Positions 19,330-29,709 of a stretch of 64,000 nucleotides of DNA are shown piece by piece. This stretch comes from Liquidambar formosana (lineage: Eukaryota > Streptophyta > Magnoliopsida > Saxifragales > Altingiaceae), in assembly GCA_039720395.1 (NCBI GenBank), contig CM077826.1:30624810-30688809 (forward strand), written 5' to 3'. The number at the start of each line of letters is the position of its first letter. Within the stretch, counting starts at the first letter, position 1. Position numbers and translations under genes: made by a program. The notes under the pieces are model-generated. The model did not search any database and had not been told where the DNA came from. It saw nothing but the letters and a program-made list of their open reading frames with translations.

Positions 19330-20220
19330 TATAGCCAATCCACTATGTATCCCATACTCATATCCTGTTGGTGGTGATCCAACACACTTGGGTCATAGCT
19401 TTAGTAAAGGGGTCTTCTTTAATCTCTGTTCTTTTAAACTTTTATATGTATATGTCATCTCTTCCAATGATCTCTCTAATCACTTGGAATTGCCGCTTAA
19501 AGTTTGGACTTTTGATGAGACCGTTGATCCTTGTCTTGAGCACTAGCCTTATTGTTGTCACAAAAACAATAGTAAAGGCTTCTCAATGTCAGGAACCACT
19601 CCTAGTTCTGCAATGAACTTACTCATCCAAACATGCAGCAATGCGCTCAAATTTACAGCTCCATCATTTAAGGTGAGAACATACCTCGATGTTGATCTCC
19701 TATCATCATCGTTAGATTAAAATTTGAATCCGTTATACCAACCATTTCTAAGTTTCTTTCTCCATAGACAAAGCATGGGTCCTTAGTTCTTCTCAAGTAC
19801 TTAAGGATAGCTTTGACTTCTTCCCAGTATACCTTATCTGGGTCTACCCGATATCTGCTCGTAACATTTATAGCAAAACTGATATTTGGTAATGTACACA
19901 GCATGGCATGTGCTTTTAGACAACTTGATTTCATATCTGACAGGAATTAGACTTCTCTTGAAATCATGCATTTTGAATCCATTCAAAATCTTGTCTACGT
20001 ACATCGATTGGGAGAGACTTAGCATCCTTTAAGATCTATCTCTATAGACTTCTATTCCCAGAATATAGGATGCTTCTTCCAAATCTTTTATGGAGAAACT
20101 CTTGTGAAAAACCAATTTTTCACTTTTGACAACATCTCTACATTATTCCCTAATAAGTAGAATGTCATTCACTTATAGGACCATAAATGTGATCGCACTC
20201 CCACTAACCCTTTGTACAAT
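19330..20220 (-). pseudogene. Element A reverse transcriptase C-terminus and RNase H
   Basis: Minus-strand reading gives FSIKDLEEASYILGIEVYRD, MLSLSQSMYVDKILNGFKMH, ISFAINVTSRYRVDPDKVYW and EEVKAILKYLRRTKDPCFVY, the standard end of Ty1/copia RT and RNase H. A degenerate YVDD-like VNDILL lies near 20168. ITDSNFN carries the RNase H Asp. Stops and frameshifts occur throughout. The RT core upstream of IS-GSAI is missing: the sequence jumps at about 20210 to the integrase-RT linker, so most of RT is deleted. Confidence 0.78.
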
Positions 20221-20224
20221 CATG

Positions 20225-20780
20225 GTACAATGATGGGTTCTGTCTCAACAGGGACAGGGGTTGCATTAATGTTGGTTTGTGTCTCATTAGACAACTCTTT
20301 GAGTTCTATTTTCCTATTGTTATCTCCTTCTTGAATAAACTCTTTTTCAAGAAAGATTGCAAACTTACAAACAAAACACTTTTTGTTCATCAGGATAATA
20401 GATATGATATCCTAAACTTTCTTTAGGGTAATCCACAAACCTACATTTAAGTTATCTTGATTTCCAATTTGGTTGCATTATACGTCTCTACATATGTAGT
20501 GCAACCCCATACCTTAACATGCTTAAGGTTTGGTGCTTCCCTTTTCATATCTCATATGGGTCTTAAGGGACAGCCATGGTTTGAACTCTATTTCACAGGT
20601 ACATGGCAATTTCTAGGGCATATCCTAACAAGGATAATATTAGGTTGTTGTGACTCTTCATGGATCGGACCATATCCAATAAGGTCCTCTTCCTCCTTTC
20701 TGACACATCATAAAGTTATGGTGTTCTAAGAGGTGTCCATTAGGATAGAATTCCTGTTTAAACAAGTTGATCTGAAAGAT
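20225..20780 (-). pseudogene. Element A integrase-RT linker fragment
   Basis: Minus-strand fragments such as LKVWGCTTYVETYNATKLEI are recognisable as the copia region after the integrase core (WGCxAYVK...KL). This is followed by an acidic and threonine-rich linker. Several stops interrupt it. Confidence 0.6.
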
Positions 20781-20786
20781 CACCAG

Positions 20787-20990
20787 TTAAATATTTGCCT
20801 CCTCGATCCAATCGAAGAGCTTGATACTTTTACTAGTTTGTTTCTCTACTTCATATCTGAATTCTTTGAACTTTTCAAATGTTTCAGACTTGTACTTCAT
20901 TAAGTATACACACCCAAACCTAGAATGAATCATCGGTAAAGGTTGTAAAGTAAGAGAAACTTCTACATGCATCATTATGTATATCTTGTT
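20787..20990 (-). pseudogene. Element A integrase core fragment
   Basis: SRFGCVYLMKYKSETFEKFK, EFRYEVEKQTSKSIK match the copia integrase core. A frameshift then destroys the LRxDRGGEY motif, which is intact in B (48046-48243). The first catalytic Asp and the zinc finger are missing. Confidence 0.75.
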
Positions 20991-21264
20991 CTCCTAGGTT
21001 TATTAGCATTCAATTTAGAACTATCATGCTCCATTGCAATTCATATTTGCAATAAAGTTTAGAAAATAAAGGCCATCCACATAAACTCCAGAAGTAATGA
21101 ACTCTTCATTTAATAGAAAACATTTATTAAATCAAACTAAAACCTCGTTTAGATAAAACTGAAATAAAAATAATGTTTCTAATAACTTCTGGAATGTAAA
21201 GATAGCCAACTATTATTTCTAAACTACCCCATTAGGTAGAGTCAAGCAACAAGCCCCACAGCTA

Positions 21265-21532
21265 ATGCAGCAACGTTTGCTCCATTCCCCACTTGTAGGG
21301 TTGATCCGCCTTTACTCTACCTTCTGCTTCCCACTAGATTCTGCATGGAATTCAAAATTCACATCAGAATTAAGTACCCCAATGGAAGCAAAACTAACAT
21401 TTAGTTTAGAGCATGATCCATACCTTCCAAAGGTTAGTTCTTTAGAGTATCCAGATACTCCCGGCAGTTACGTTTCCAGTGCCTATCCTTGCCGCAGTGA
21501 AAATAGGTTCCTTTGGCTTTGTTGTTACCTTT
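21265..21532 (-). pseudogene. Element A zinc knuckle and protease remnant
   Basis: Minus-strand reading past gag gives a CCHC knuckle (C-x2-C-x4-H-x4-C, as in CFNCGKDGHWKRNC of the family) around 21475-21515, then LRVGNGA-like and AALAVG-like residues of the protease/pre-integrase stretch (21265-21310). The catalytic DTG is not readable. Confidence 0.55.
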
Positions 21533-21949
21533 CTACTTCTTCCGGGTATTCTTAGCCTTGCCTATACCCTTGCCCTTAGGCTTGAGCTTAGACTTGGAAG
21601 TAGCAGCTTCATTAAATTCAAGCAAGAATTCTTTCCCATACAACTCTTGTATGTTGATAAAAATCTCGTAAGCACTTCCCATGGACTCGTGTTGCTTCTT
21701 AAGCTCGAGACTCGTAAATACCATCATATAGCACCTTGCCATGAGATCGTCGTCCATGCGCTTCTGATAAGCGTCTTTCTCTTGCTGAGTTGTAGCCTCA
21801 GCAGGAGCAATGGGAAGTGGATTATGAAGTGCATAGGTAAGATTCTTGGAATCCAAAACAATTTTTAGATTCCTAAGCCAATCAAGACAATTTGGTCCAG
21901 TCAAACGGTTGATGTCCAATATTTTGGATAATGGGTTGAGGTGAGCCAT
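21533..21949 (-). pseudogene. Element A gag (copia, UBN2-type)
   Basis: Open from MAHLNPLSKILDINRLTGPN at 21949, through CLDWLRNLKIVLDSKNLTYA, a helical QQEKDAYQKRMDDDLMARCY segment and EIFINIQELYGKEFLLEFNE to a lysine-rich tail KPKGKGIGKAKNTRKK, then a stop at 21533. This is the UBN2/retrotran_gag domain of copia elements; full-length gag would continue through the CCHC zinc knuckle. Copia gag forms the virus-like particle and packages RNA. The corresponding B copy extends further (48744-49217). It is the best-kept coding piece of the family. Confidence 0.82.
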
Positions 21950-22125
21950 TTCAATGAACTACATATAAAAATTAAATAGAGAATTATATTTCATTTTTAA
22001 TCCATAATGATCGGGTCTTTAATCATATGGTACCTCCCACTATTTTATCAAATTCCATACACCCTCTAATGGAATTCGGGAATCTTATTCCTAATGGGGA
22101 TTGGGGTCCCACTGTGACCTAGAAG

Positions 22126-22330
22126 CCTCACATGTTAGTTTCTTGACTTCTAACCCACAGTAAGAAGACAACTCTTTGTCTATTGCTTCATAAGCAAGTT
22201 CCAATTATTTTGCCTCTAGGGTACATACTCCTCACATGTTAGTTTCTTGGAATACTTCCCTAGTTAAGTTAAACCCATCATTCACACAGGCATGTTTCAC
22301 CAAATATATACCTCACATGTTAGTTTCTTG
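22126..22330 (-). repeat. Three 20-bp direct repeats CAAGAAACTAACATGTGAGG in A's leader
   Basis: Exact copies (plus strand CCTCACATGTTAGTTTCTTG) are at 22126-22145, 22230-22249 and 22311-22330, separated by unrelated sequence. Equivalent sets are in C (34438-34645, 42491-42698) and B (about 49394-49600, with one copy mutated), and D is truncated by the window end before this region finishes. Confidence 0.85.
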
Positions 22331-22847
22331 GTATATACCAGCTTAGGCACCCCATGATATCTACATATGTGATAGTTTCAAGTAATGTCTTTAATATGGG
22401 TAGCTCCTACATGTCTGCAGCCAGGTACCCACATTAAGGGACGTTAGATGATCGTATAATGATGGAAGGCAATGAAGAATCCATTCCCCAATGTATTCTC
22501 CATTTCCAACTTAATATTAAAAGAGAAGGGTTTTAAGGGTCTCATCAAAATAACTAATCTAACATACATCTTATGCATTTAAATAAGAAATATATAACAA
22601 CATTATATATATGTAATCCACTTATCGATATTTGTCCCTATAAGGTGACATATAACGATCTTTGGATTTGGAGCTATCTCTATTAATCTCATTAAAAGCT
22701 CCCACTATGATGATTATGGACTTTAAGAGGATTCAATCCAAGCCAATGAATTGAATCCTTGGTCTAAGGTGGGTGTAGGTGATCGTAAAACATTCATTTG
22801 AAACATAGCATGCACTCTTGAAAATCTTCTCCAAGCTTTCAAGTCCT

Positions 22848-23039
22848 TCAATCTCCTCCATTGGTTTCATGGTCTCCACCACAGGCTTGTTGGGCTCCAC
22901 CATGCTCCTTTAGGTCCACCATGCTCCTTAGTGCACTCTCGATTACATAACATTTACATAATTTTAAAGAAAGGGATACATAAGGGGAATGTGGGGTACA
23001 TAAGAGAATGATAGAGAGAGAGAAGAAGGTGGCATGCAA
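22848..23039 (-). CDS. Conserved small leader ORF, copy A (63 aa)
   Basis: Starts MHATFFSLSIILLC, a hydrophobic N-terminus that could act as a signal or membrane segment, and ends with KCYVIESALRSMVDLKEHGG and a Gly/Asp repeat GGDHETNGGD. The C-terminal 35 residues are nearly identical in A, B, C and D. It is in the sense direction of the element, about 0.9 kb upstream of gag. Relative to D, a length change in the upstream CT tract is balanced by one extra A in TTAAAATT, restoring the shared frame. No family is recognised; a regulatory uORF or chance conservation of leader RNA are both possible. Confidence 0.4.
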   Translation of the reverse strand: MHATFFSLSIILLCTPHSPYVSLSLKLCKCYVIESALRSMVDLKEHGGAQQACGGDHETNGGD

Positions 23040-23559
23040 GCCCCAAATAAATAATACATCACCATAATAAAATTACAACTCTTGAAAATAATACAACCCA
23101 TTCATAAGACGGCCAATCACAATTGGTTTAAGGGGTATTGTCCATAATCATCATCCATCCATAACCATACAATCACATTGCATAATAAAGGAAATAACTG
23201 TAAGCAATAAACATATGGGCATTCATGGTAACTCTATTGATTGGTTTTCATTAATCTCATTAATGTGTCCTAATCTTATTAGGATATGCATAAGTTCTTG
23301 AATTAATTAAGTCTTAACATTTAAGACATTTAATTTCAATTAATCAAATCAATTGAAACATTTAAAGGCCCCTAATAAAACTCTAATATCAAATATTAGG
23401 GTCTCTTTAATTAAACAAAACAAATTCATTTAATTAAAAAATTCCAGATTTTAATTTAATCCTAAATTGTGTTTTAAACCATTTAAAACATTATAAAATT
23501 AATCACCATTAATTAAATAATCAATTTTGGAATTAAATAAAATCATATTATTAATTAAT

Positions 23560-24140
23560 TAGTGCATTAGGGTTTCCGAAAACCCTAAACCCTAAATGGA
23601 TTAACTCTAAACCCTAAGTGTAACCCTAATGCATTAAATGCCTTATGATTGGTCAATTAATGACCAATCATTTAAACCCTACGTTTATACGGTATTAATG
23701 ATTAGGATTAGGGTTTAATTAATGCCACCTAGGATATTAATTACACCTAATTAATATGCACTAATTAGGGTTTCTAAAACCCTAAACCTTAAACCTATTA
23801 AATGCCAATGATTAATTACTAAACCATTAATGATCATGATTGGTCATTAATGACCAATCATTTAACCCTAGGTTAGACACATTAATTACTGAGTTTAGTT
23901 ATTAATTAATGCATTAATAGAATTAGGGTTTAATTAATATGAATTAGGGTTTCCTAAACCCTAAACCCTAGACATCATAAATGCAATTAATTATACCCTA
24001 ATGATTAATAACCATGATTGGTCAATTAATGACCAATCATTAAACATTTTAATTAAGGTAATTAATAGTCAATTAGGGTTTTTAATTAATGCAATTAATG
24101 AATTAGGGTTTCATCATTAATGGGAATTAGGGTTTCATCA
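23560..24140 (-). repeat. Telo-box and CCAAT-palindrome block of A's leader
   Basis: An AT-rich block with many AAACCCTAA / TTAGGGTTT motifs (plant telomere-repeat-like) alternating with TTAAT words. Three palindromes of ATGATTGGTCA and its inverse lie at 23645-23671, 23836-23861 (perfect, 26 bp) and 24014-24040. Each holds two inverted CCAAT boxes around a TTAAT core. Confidence 0.85.
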
Positions 24141-25497
24141 TAAACGCTAAGGCTGCCGCCACATTAGTGGGCTGCCATGGCTTAGCAAGGCTGCCATGGA
24201 TTGGCTAGGCCATGGGAGGCCATGGCCAGCAAAGGGGGACTCAAGCTAGGGTGTGGGCCAAGCCCATGGACACGTGTGGAGTGGCCAAGAGGGCTGTCTT
24301 CTTCAAAGAACATTAGGGTTTCAAGAACCCTTGCTGGCACCACCATGGGAGGACCTCCAAGGTCACAAACGTTTCTAAAACTTAATCAATTCGACTCCAC
24401 CAACAAAACCAGATTTTGTATCATGTCCCTACATGAATTACTAAGCTAATTGAAGTGGTTTGGATGATCAAATCATCCCCAATTGTTCTAAACAATTCAA
24501 GAACAGTAGGCTGTCCAGAATTTGACAGCATACTGTCCATGATCACAAATTGATTTAAAACCCAGCAAGATGATTAATTCAGGCTACCAAATTATTTTTC
24601 CTAGTATCCTACATGTCTTAGGAAACTAATAAAATTGGTTTCATGCAATTTGGAGTTCCCTAGCTCAAGATATGAACAAAACTCCATTGATGACTTTCTG
24701 CCGAAAAACAGCCTGCTGTGTTCTTCCAAGAAATCAAACTTTTTGATTCTTTATGCATCAAGACTCCTTTGATTATTAAAGAATATGATCTATACATCAT
24801 ATATCATCATCCTATAATGATTATTCATCAATTTTACAGAAGTATCTGATCATAACAGTAGCAAGAACCTTAGGGTTCTAAAACCCAGATTCAAACATGG
24901 TGGTCTTCTCCTTCTTCCTTCTGTTCTAGGCTCATAATCCAATTATGATACATCCGAATGCTTGGGAATCCTTTCCTACCATGTCTAGAACATAACCCAA
25001 GTAGTGGCAACCATTGCCATGCTTTTGATCTCCATCAAAAACTCACAATTGTGGCTGTTACATCATTCCCGAGCAAAACTGTCTTCCCTGACAGCCTGTA
25101 GTAATAAATTCATAACTTTCACTACAAAACTCGGATCGACAAACCGTTTGTTGGGTTGTAAAGCTGATTCGAAGAGCTTTCTAACCATATAGGCTCGAAA
25201 ATTTTGGAGAAGAACTCTGATTTCGGCATGCAAAACAAGATGACGATTTTTCATGACTATCATAAAAACTGTTCATCATCTTCTCCAAACTCAATCCCCA
25301 TTCAACTTTTGAATAACCAGCAGCCCTAAAACTATTTTAGAAGAGGAGTAGAAGGAGAATTAACCTAGGGTTCAATAACCCTAGGTTTTGCCATGAGAGG
25401 GAAACCATTCTAATGCATGAACATAAATTCTAGATTTATTAACCAATCAATTTATCATGAATTACAGCCCATATGCAGTTTGTATTAGGCATAACCT

Positions 25498-25510
25498 GGC
25501 TTTGATACCA
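25498..25510 (-). promoter_or_regulatory. Primer-binding site of element A (initiator Met tRNA, one mismatch)
   Basis: Minus strand TGGTATCAAAGCC, one base inside the 5' LTR. The functional form in C and D is TGGTATCAGAGCC, complementary to the 3' end of plant initiator Met tRNA. A carries one substitution. Confidence 0.88.
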
Positions 25511-25511
25511 C

Positions 25512-27164
25512 TGTTGGGAGTCAAACTAGAGAGGAAAAATACAAAGGCGGAATTTAAAATTTTTCCTATGATTCCCAAACCCATGACTCTTAATTATGCT
25601 TAATATAAAAACCATAAACCTAACTACCAAGAGAGTTAGGGTACTTACAGTTGAACAAGTCTTCTCCTTTATCCTCTAAGCTTTGTCTTCTGATTAAGCA
25701 GTCCAAGTGCACTGCCTCCAACAGTATCCACACCTAGCTTGAGCAAGTTGTCGTTTCCTTCTTCTTCCTTAGGGTTGCTAGAGGTGAAGAAGAGAGAGAG
25801 AGAGAGAGCCTCTAAGGGAGAATTCGGCCAGCACTTGGGGAGGAGTGATTGTGATGATGTCATCACCTTATAGTGGGCATTATATAGCCCACTAATAGGG
25901 CCGGCCAAGGGGGGATTCCAAACCCTAATCTAATTTGTGTAATTACTCTTAATTACACAATTAGCCCACTAGTTTGCATCAAATACAAATTAGCCCCTTA
26001 AAGAACTTTTCTTTAATCACTTATACCCTTTCTCTCATAGACAATCAAGCTCTCTTAGCATGATCAGTGTGTGACCCATTGGGTTCACATCATCAAGTAG
26101 TAGGAACAGCACAAGTTGTGCACAATGGAACACTTTCCATTAAGGGTCTAATTGAAACTCCTTTCAATTCCCTAATTGATTATAACTCATTTATATCAAT
26201 TAGGGCTTCTACTAACCATGAGTAACACCTAGCATATGGCTCATGGTGTGGTCCTTAATGAGGTGAATAGTCATTTACAAAGAACCCTTCTGTTATAGTT
26301 TACAGGTTACAATTCCATCCTTCCATCAATATAATGTCTCCAATTGAACTAATAGGACATGGAAGTCTGTCAAGTCCCTAGTTCAATTACTTTATACTCA
26401 TTCATTAATATAAACTCAATGATGAACTTATGGAAACTCCTTTCCATATTCATTCTACCATGGGCCCATGGATTTAATGAGTTATATTCAATGAATGTTG
26501 TCTGAGACATTCACTCTCTTTTTCCTGAGAGTGATGGATTCCTTGTTGATCACTCACATGCCTTCACACACATAGCAGTAGGGCCAATGTGTTCCCTTAC
26601 AGACTCCTGAATAGGATCTGCACTTAGTGTTATCAAACTTCTAAAGCTACATGTATAAGACAACCATGGTGTCTCAGGTCTAAGGATTACTTGTACTACT
26701 ATAACAATGAGAAATTGATTGACAGGCAGGTTAAAAATCCATTCAATTTATCTCATATCTTTGGTCACATTCAGTGTACCTATTCTTATAATAGGCACCC
26801 ACTTGTTGGTTGTAGTGTCTCCACACAAATAGCTTGAGACTAGCTATCCTCCTATAGAGTCAACCTAACAAGTGCTAGTCCTATGGTTCATTACTGTCCG
26901 TCATAGTGAACCTTCAACTAGGAATGATTTAGGAGTTTAGTACAGAGATATATTTACAGTCTCAAAATTACAAACCTTTGTAATTTCATATTCTCAACTC
27001 TAACTCCATGGACATATTATGTAAATATAAATGATGCATATAAACATAATAGAATAAGCCCTTTTATTAAATCAATAATAAATGTGACATATATAAATGA
27101 AATCAATTGATTGTTCTTAATCCCTAAACAATCGTCTCCATGATTGGCTCTAGGGTATAATCCT
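25512..27164 (-). repeat. 5' LTR of copia element A, interrupted 4 bp before its end by B
   Basis: 1653 bp from TGTTGGGAGTC to ATAATCCT. The terminal AACA is displaced to 54440-54443 by element B. TATA palindrome at about 25872-25895. Differences from the left LTR are scattered throughout. Confidence 0.92.
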
Positions 27165-28815
27165 TGTTGGGAATCAAACTAGAGAGGAAAAATACAAAGG
27201 CGGAATTTAAAATTTTTCCTATGATTCCCAAACCCATGAATCTTAATTATGCTTAATACAAAAACCATAACCCTAACTACCAAGAGAGTTAGGGTACTTA
27301 CAGTTGAACAAGTCTTCTCCTTTATGCTCCAAGCTTTGTCTTCTGATTGAGCAGTCTAAGTGCACTGCCTCCAACAGTATCCACACCTGGCTTGAGCAAG
27401 TTGTCCTTTCCTTCTTCTTCCTTAGGGTTGCTAGAGGTGAAGAAGAGAGAGAGAGAGAGAGCCTCCAAGGGAAAATTCGGCCAGCACTTGGGGAGGAGTG
27501 ATTGTGGTCATCACTTTATAGTGGGCATTATAGAGCCCACTAATAGGGCCGGCCAAGGGGGGATTCCAGACCCTAATCTAATTTGTGTAATTACTCTTAA
27601 TTACACAATTAGCCCACTAGTTTGCATCAAATACAAATTAGTCCCTTAAAGAACTTTTCTTTAATCACTTATACCCTTTCTCTCATAGACAATCAAGCTC
27701 TCTTAGCATGATCAGTGTGTAACCCATTGGGTTCACATCATCAAGTAGTAGGAACAGCACAAGTTGTGCACAATGGAACACTTTCCATTAAGGGTCTAAT
27801 TGAAACTCCTTTCAATTCCCTAATTGATTATAACTCATTTATATCAATTAGGGCTTCTACTAACCATGAGTAACACCCAGCATATGGCTCATGGTGTGGT
27901 CCTTAATGAGGCGAATAGTCATTTACAAAGAACCCTTCTGTTATAGTTTACAGGTTACAATTCCATCCTTCCATCAACACAATGTCTGTAATTGAACTAA
28001 TAGGACATGGAAGTCTGTCAAGTCCCTAGTTCAATTACTTTATACTCATTCATTAATATCAACTCAATGATGAACTTATGGAAACTCCTTTCCATATTCA
28101 TTCTACCATGGGCCCATGGATTTAATGAGTTATATTCAATGAATGCTGTATGAGACATTCACTCTCTTTTTCCTGAGAGTGATGGATTCCTTGTTGATCA
28201 CTCACATGCCTTCACACACATAGCAGTAGGGCCAATGAACACCCTTACAGACCCCTGAATAGGATCTGCACTTAGTGTTATCAAACTTCTAAAGCTACAT
28301 GTATAAGACAACCATGGTGTCTCAGGTCTAAGGATTACTTATACCACTATAACAATGAGAAACTGATTGACAGGCAGGTTAAAACTCCATTTAGTTTATC
28401 TCATATCTTTGGTCACATTCAGTGTACCTATTCTTATAATAGGCACCCACTTGTTGGTTGTAGTGTCTCCACACAAATAGCTTGAGACTAGCTATCCTCC
28501 TATAGAGTCAACCTAACAAGTGCTAGTCCTATGGTTCATTACTATCCATCATAGTGAACCTTCAACTAGGAATGATTTAGGAGTTTAGTACAGAGATATA
28601 TTTACAGTCTCAAAATTACAACCTTTGTAATTTCATATTCTCAACTCTAACTCCATGGACATATTATGTAAATATAAATGATGCATATAAACATAATAGA
28701 ATAAGCCCTTTTATTAAATCAATAATAAATGTGACATATATAAATGAAATCAATTGATTGTTCCTAATCCCTAAACAATCATCTCTATGATTGGCTCTAG
28801 GGCATAATCCTAACA
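27165..28815 (-). repeat. 3' LTR of copia element B
   Basis: 1651 bp, TGTTGGGAATC to ATCCTAACA. It abuts A's LTR head to tail with no spacer other than the ATCCT duplication. The polypurine tract ATGCAAGTGGGAGAT (minus strand) follows at 28816-28830. Confidence 0.92.
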
Positions 28816-29709
28816 ATCTCCCACTTGCATTATAGCCAATCCACCATGTATCTCATACTCGTATCCTGTCGGTGGTGATCCATTACATTTGGGTCATGGC
28901 CTTAGTGAAGGGGTCTTCTTTATTCTCTATTGTTTTAAACTTCTATATGTATATGTCATCTCTTCCAATGATCTCTCTAATCACTTGGAATCGCCGCTTA
29001 AAGTTTGGACTTTTGATGAGACCGTGGATCCTTGTCTTGAGCACTAGCCTTATTGTTGTCACAAAAACAATAGTAAAGGCTTCTCAATGTTAGGAACCAC
29101 TCCTAGTTCTGCAATGAACTTACTCATCCAAACATGCAGCAATGCGCTCAAATTTACAGCTCCACCATTTAAGGTGAGAACATACCTCGATGTTGATCTC
29201 CTATCATCATCGTCAGATTAAAATCTGAATCCGTTATACCAACCATTTCTAAGTTTCTTTCTCCATAGACAAAGCATGGGTCCTTAGTTCTTCTCAAGTA
29301 CTTAATGATAGCTTTGACTTCTTCCCAGTATACCTTATCTGGATCTACCCGATATCTGCTTGTAACATTTACAGCAAAACTGATATCTGGTAATGTACAC
29401 AGCATGGCATGTGCTTTTGGACAACTTGATTTCATGTCTGACAGGAATTAGACTTCTCTTGAAATCATGCATTTTGAACCCATTCAAAATCTTGTCTACG
29501 TACATCGATTGGGAGAGACTTAGCATCCTTTAAGATCTATCTCTATAGACTTCTATTCCCAGAATATAGGATGCTTCTTTCAAATCTTTTATGGAGAAAC
29601 TCTTGTGAAAAACCAATTTTTCACTTTTGACAACGTCTCTACATTATTCCCTAATAAGTAGAATGTCATTCACTTATAGGACCATTAATGTGATCGCACT
29701 CCCACTAAC
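28816..29709 (-). pseudogene. Element B RT C-terminus and RNase H
   Basis: Same order as in A: MLSLSQSMYVDKILNGFKMH, ISFAVNVTSRYRVDPDKVYW, EEVKAIIKYLRRTKDPCFVY, GITDSDFN (RNase H Asp). Stops and frameshifts persist. Array C is inserted at 29709, inside CACTCCCACTAAC, where A reads CACTCCCACTAACCCTTTG uninterrupted; the empty site in A verifies the insertion. Confidence 0.8.

Larger units (their letters stand above)
21950..25496 (-). other. Long 5' leader of element A (3.5 kb, non-coding)
   Basis: Between the 5' LTR/primer site and gag lies 3.5 kb, unusually long for copia. Read from the 5' LTR leftward it contains a conserved unannotated stretch (24150-25490), an AT-rich telo-box and palindrome block (about 23560-24140), a small ORF (22848-23039), and three 20-bp direct repeats (22126-22330). 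The same order is kept in B, C and D. Plus-strand open frames here (24201-24449, 25004-25192) are antisense shadows. Confidence 0.75.

Noticed and set aside
22126..22330. CRISPR-like repeat-spacer array
   Set aside because: Only three repeats with unequal 61-84-bp spacers, within a plant retrotransposon leader and shared between copies, spacers included.
23560..24140. Interstitial telomere or chromosome-end fusion
   Set aside because: AAACCCTAA units are scattered, not in tandem, and recur at the same place in every copy of the retrotransposon leader.
24201..24449. Plus-strand ORF shared by A and B (also 51468-51716)
   Set aside because: Antisense to the element's leader; similarity follows from DNA identity, and C and D do not keep the frame.
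25498..25510. tRNA gene fragments at GGCTCTGATACCA sites
   Set aside because: These are 13-base primer-binding sites next to LTRs; no tRNA arms surround them.
27160..27170. Tandem LTR-LTR contact as an integrated 2-LTR circle
   Set aside because: The missing LTR end and a matching ATCCT duplication are found at 54435-54443, so simple nested insertion explains it.
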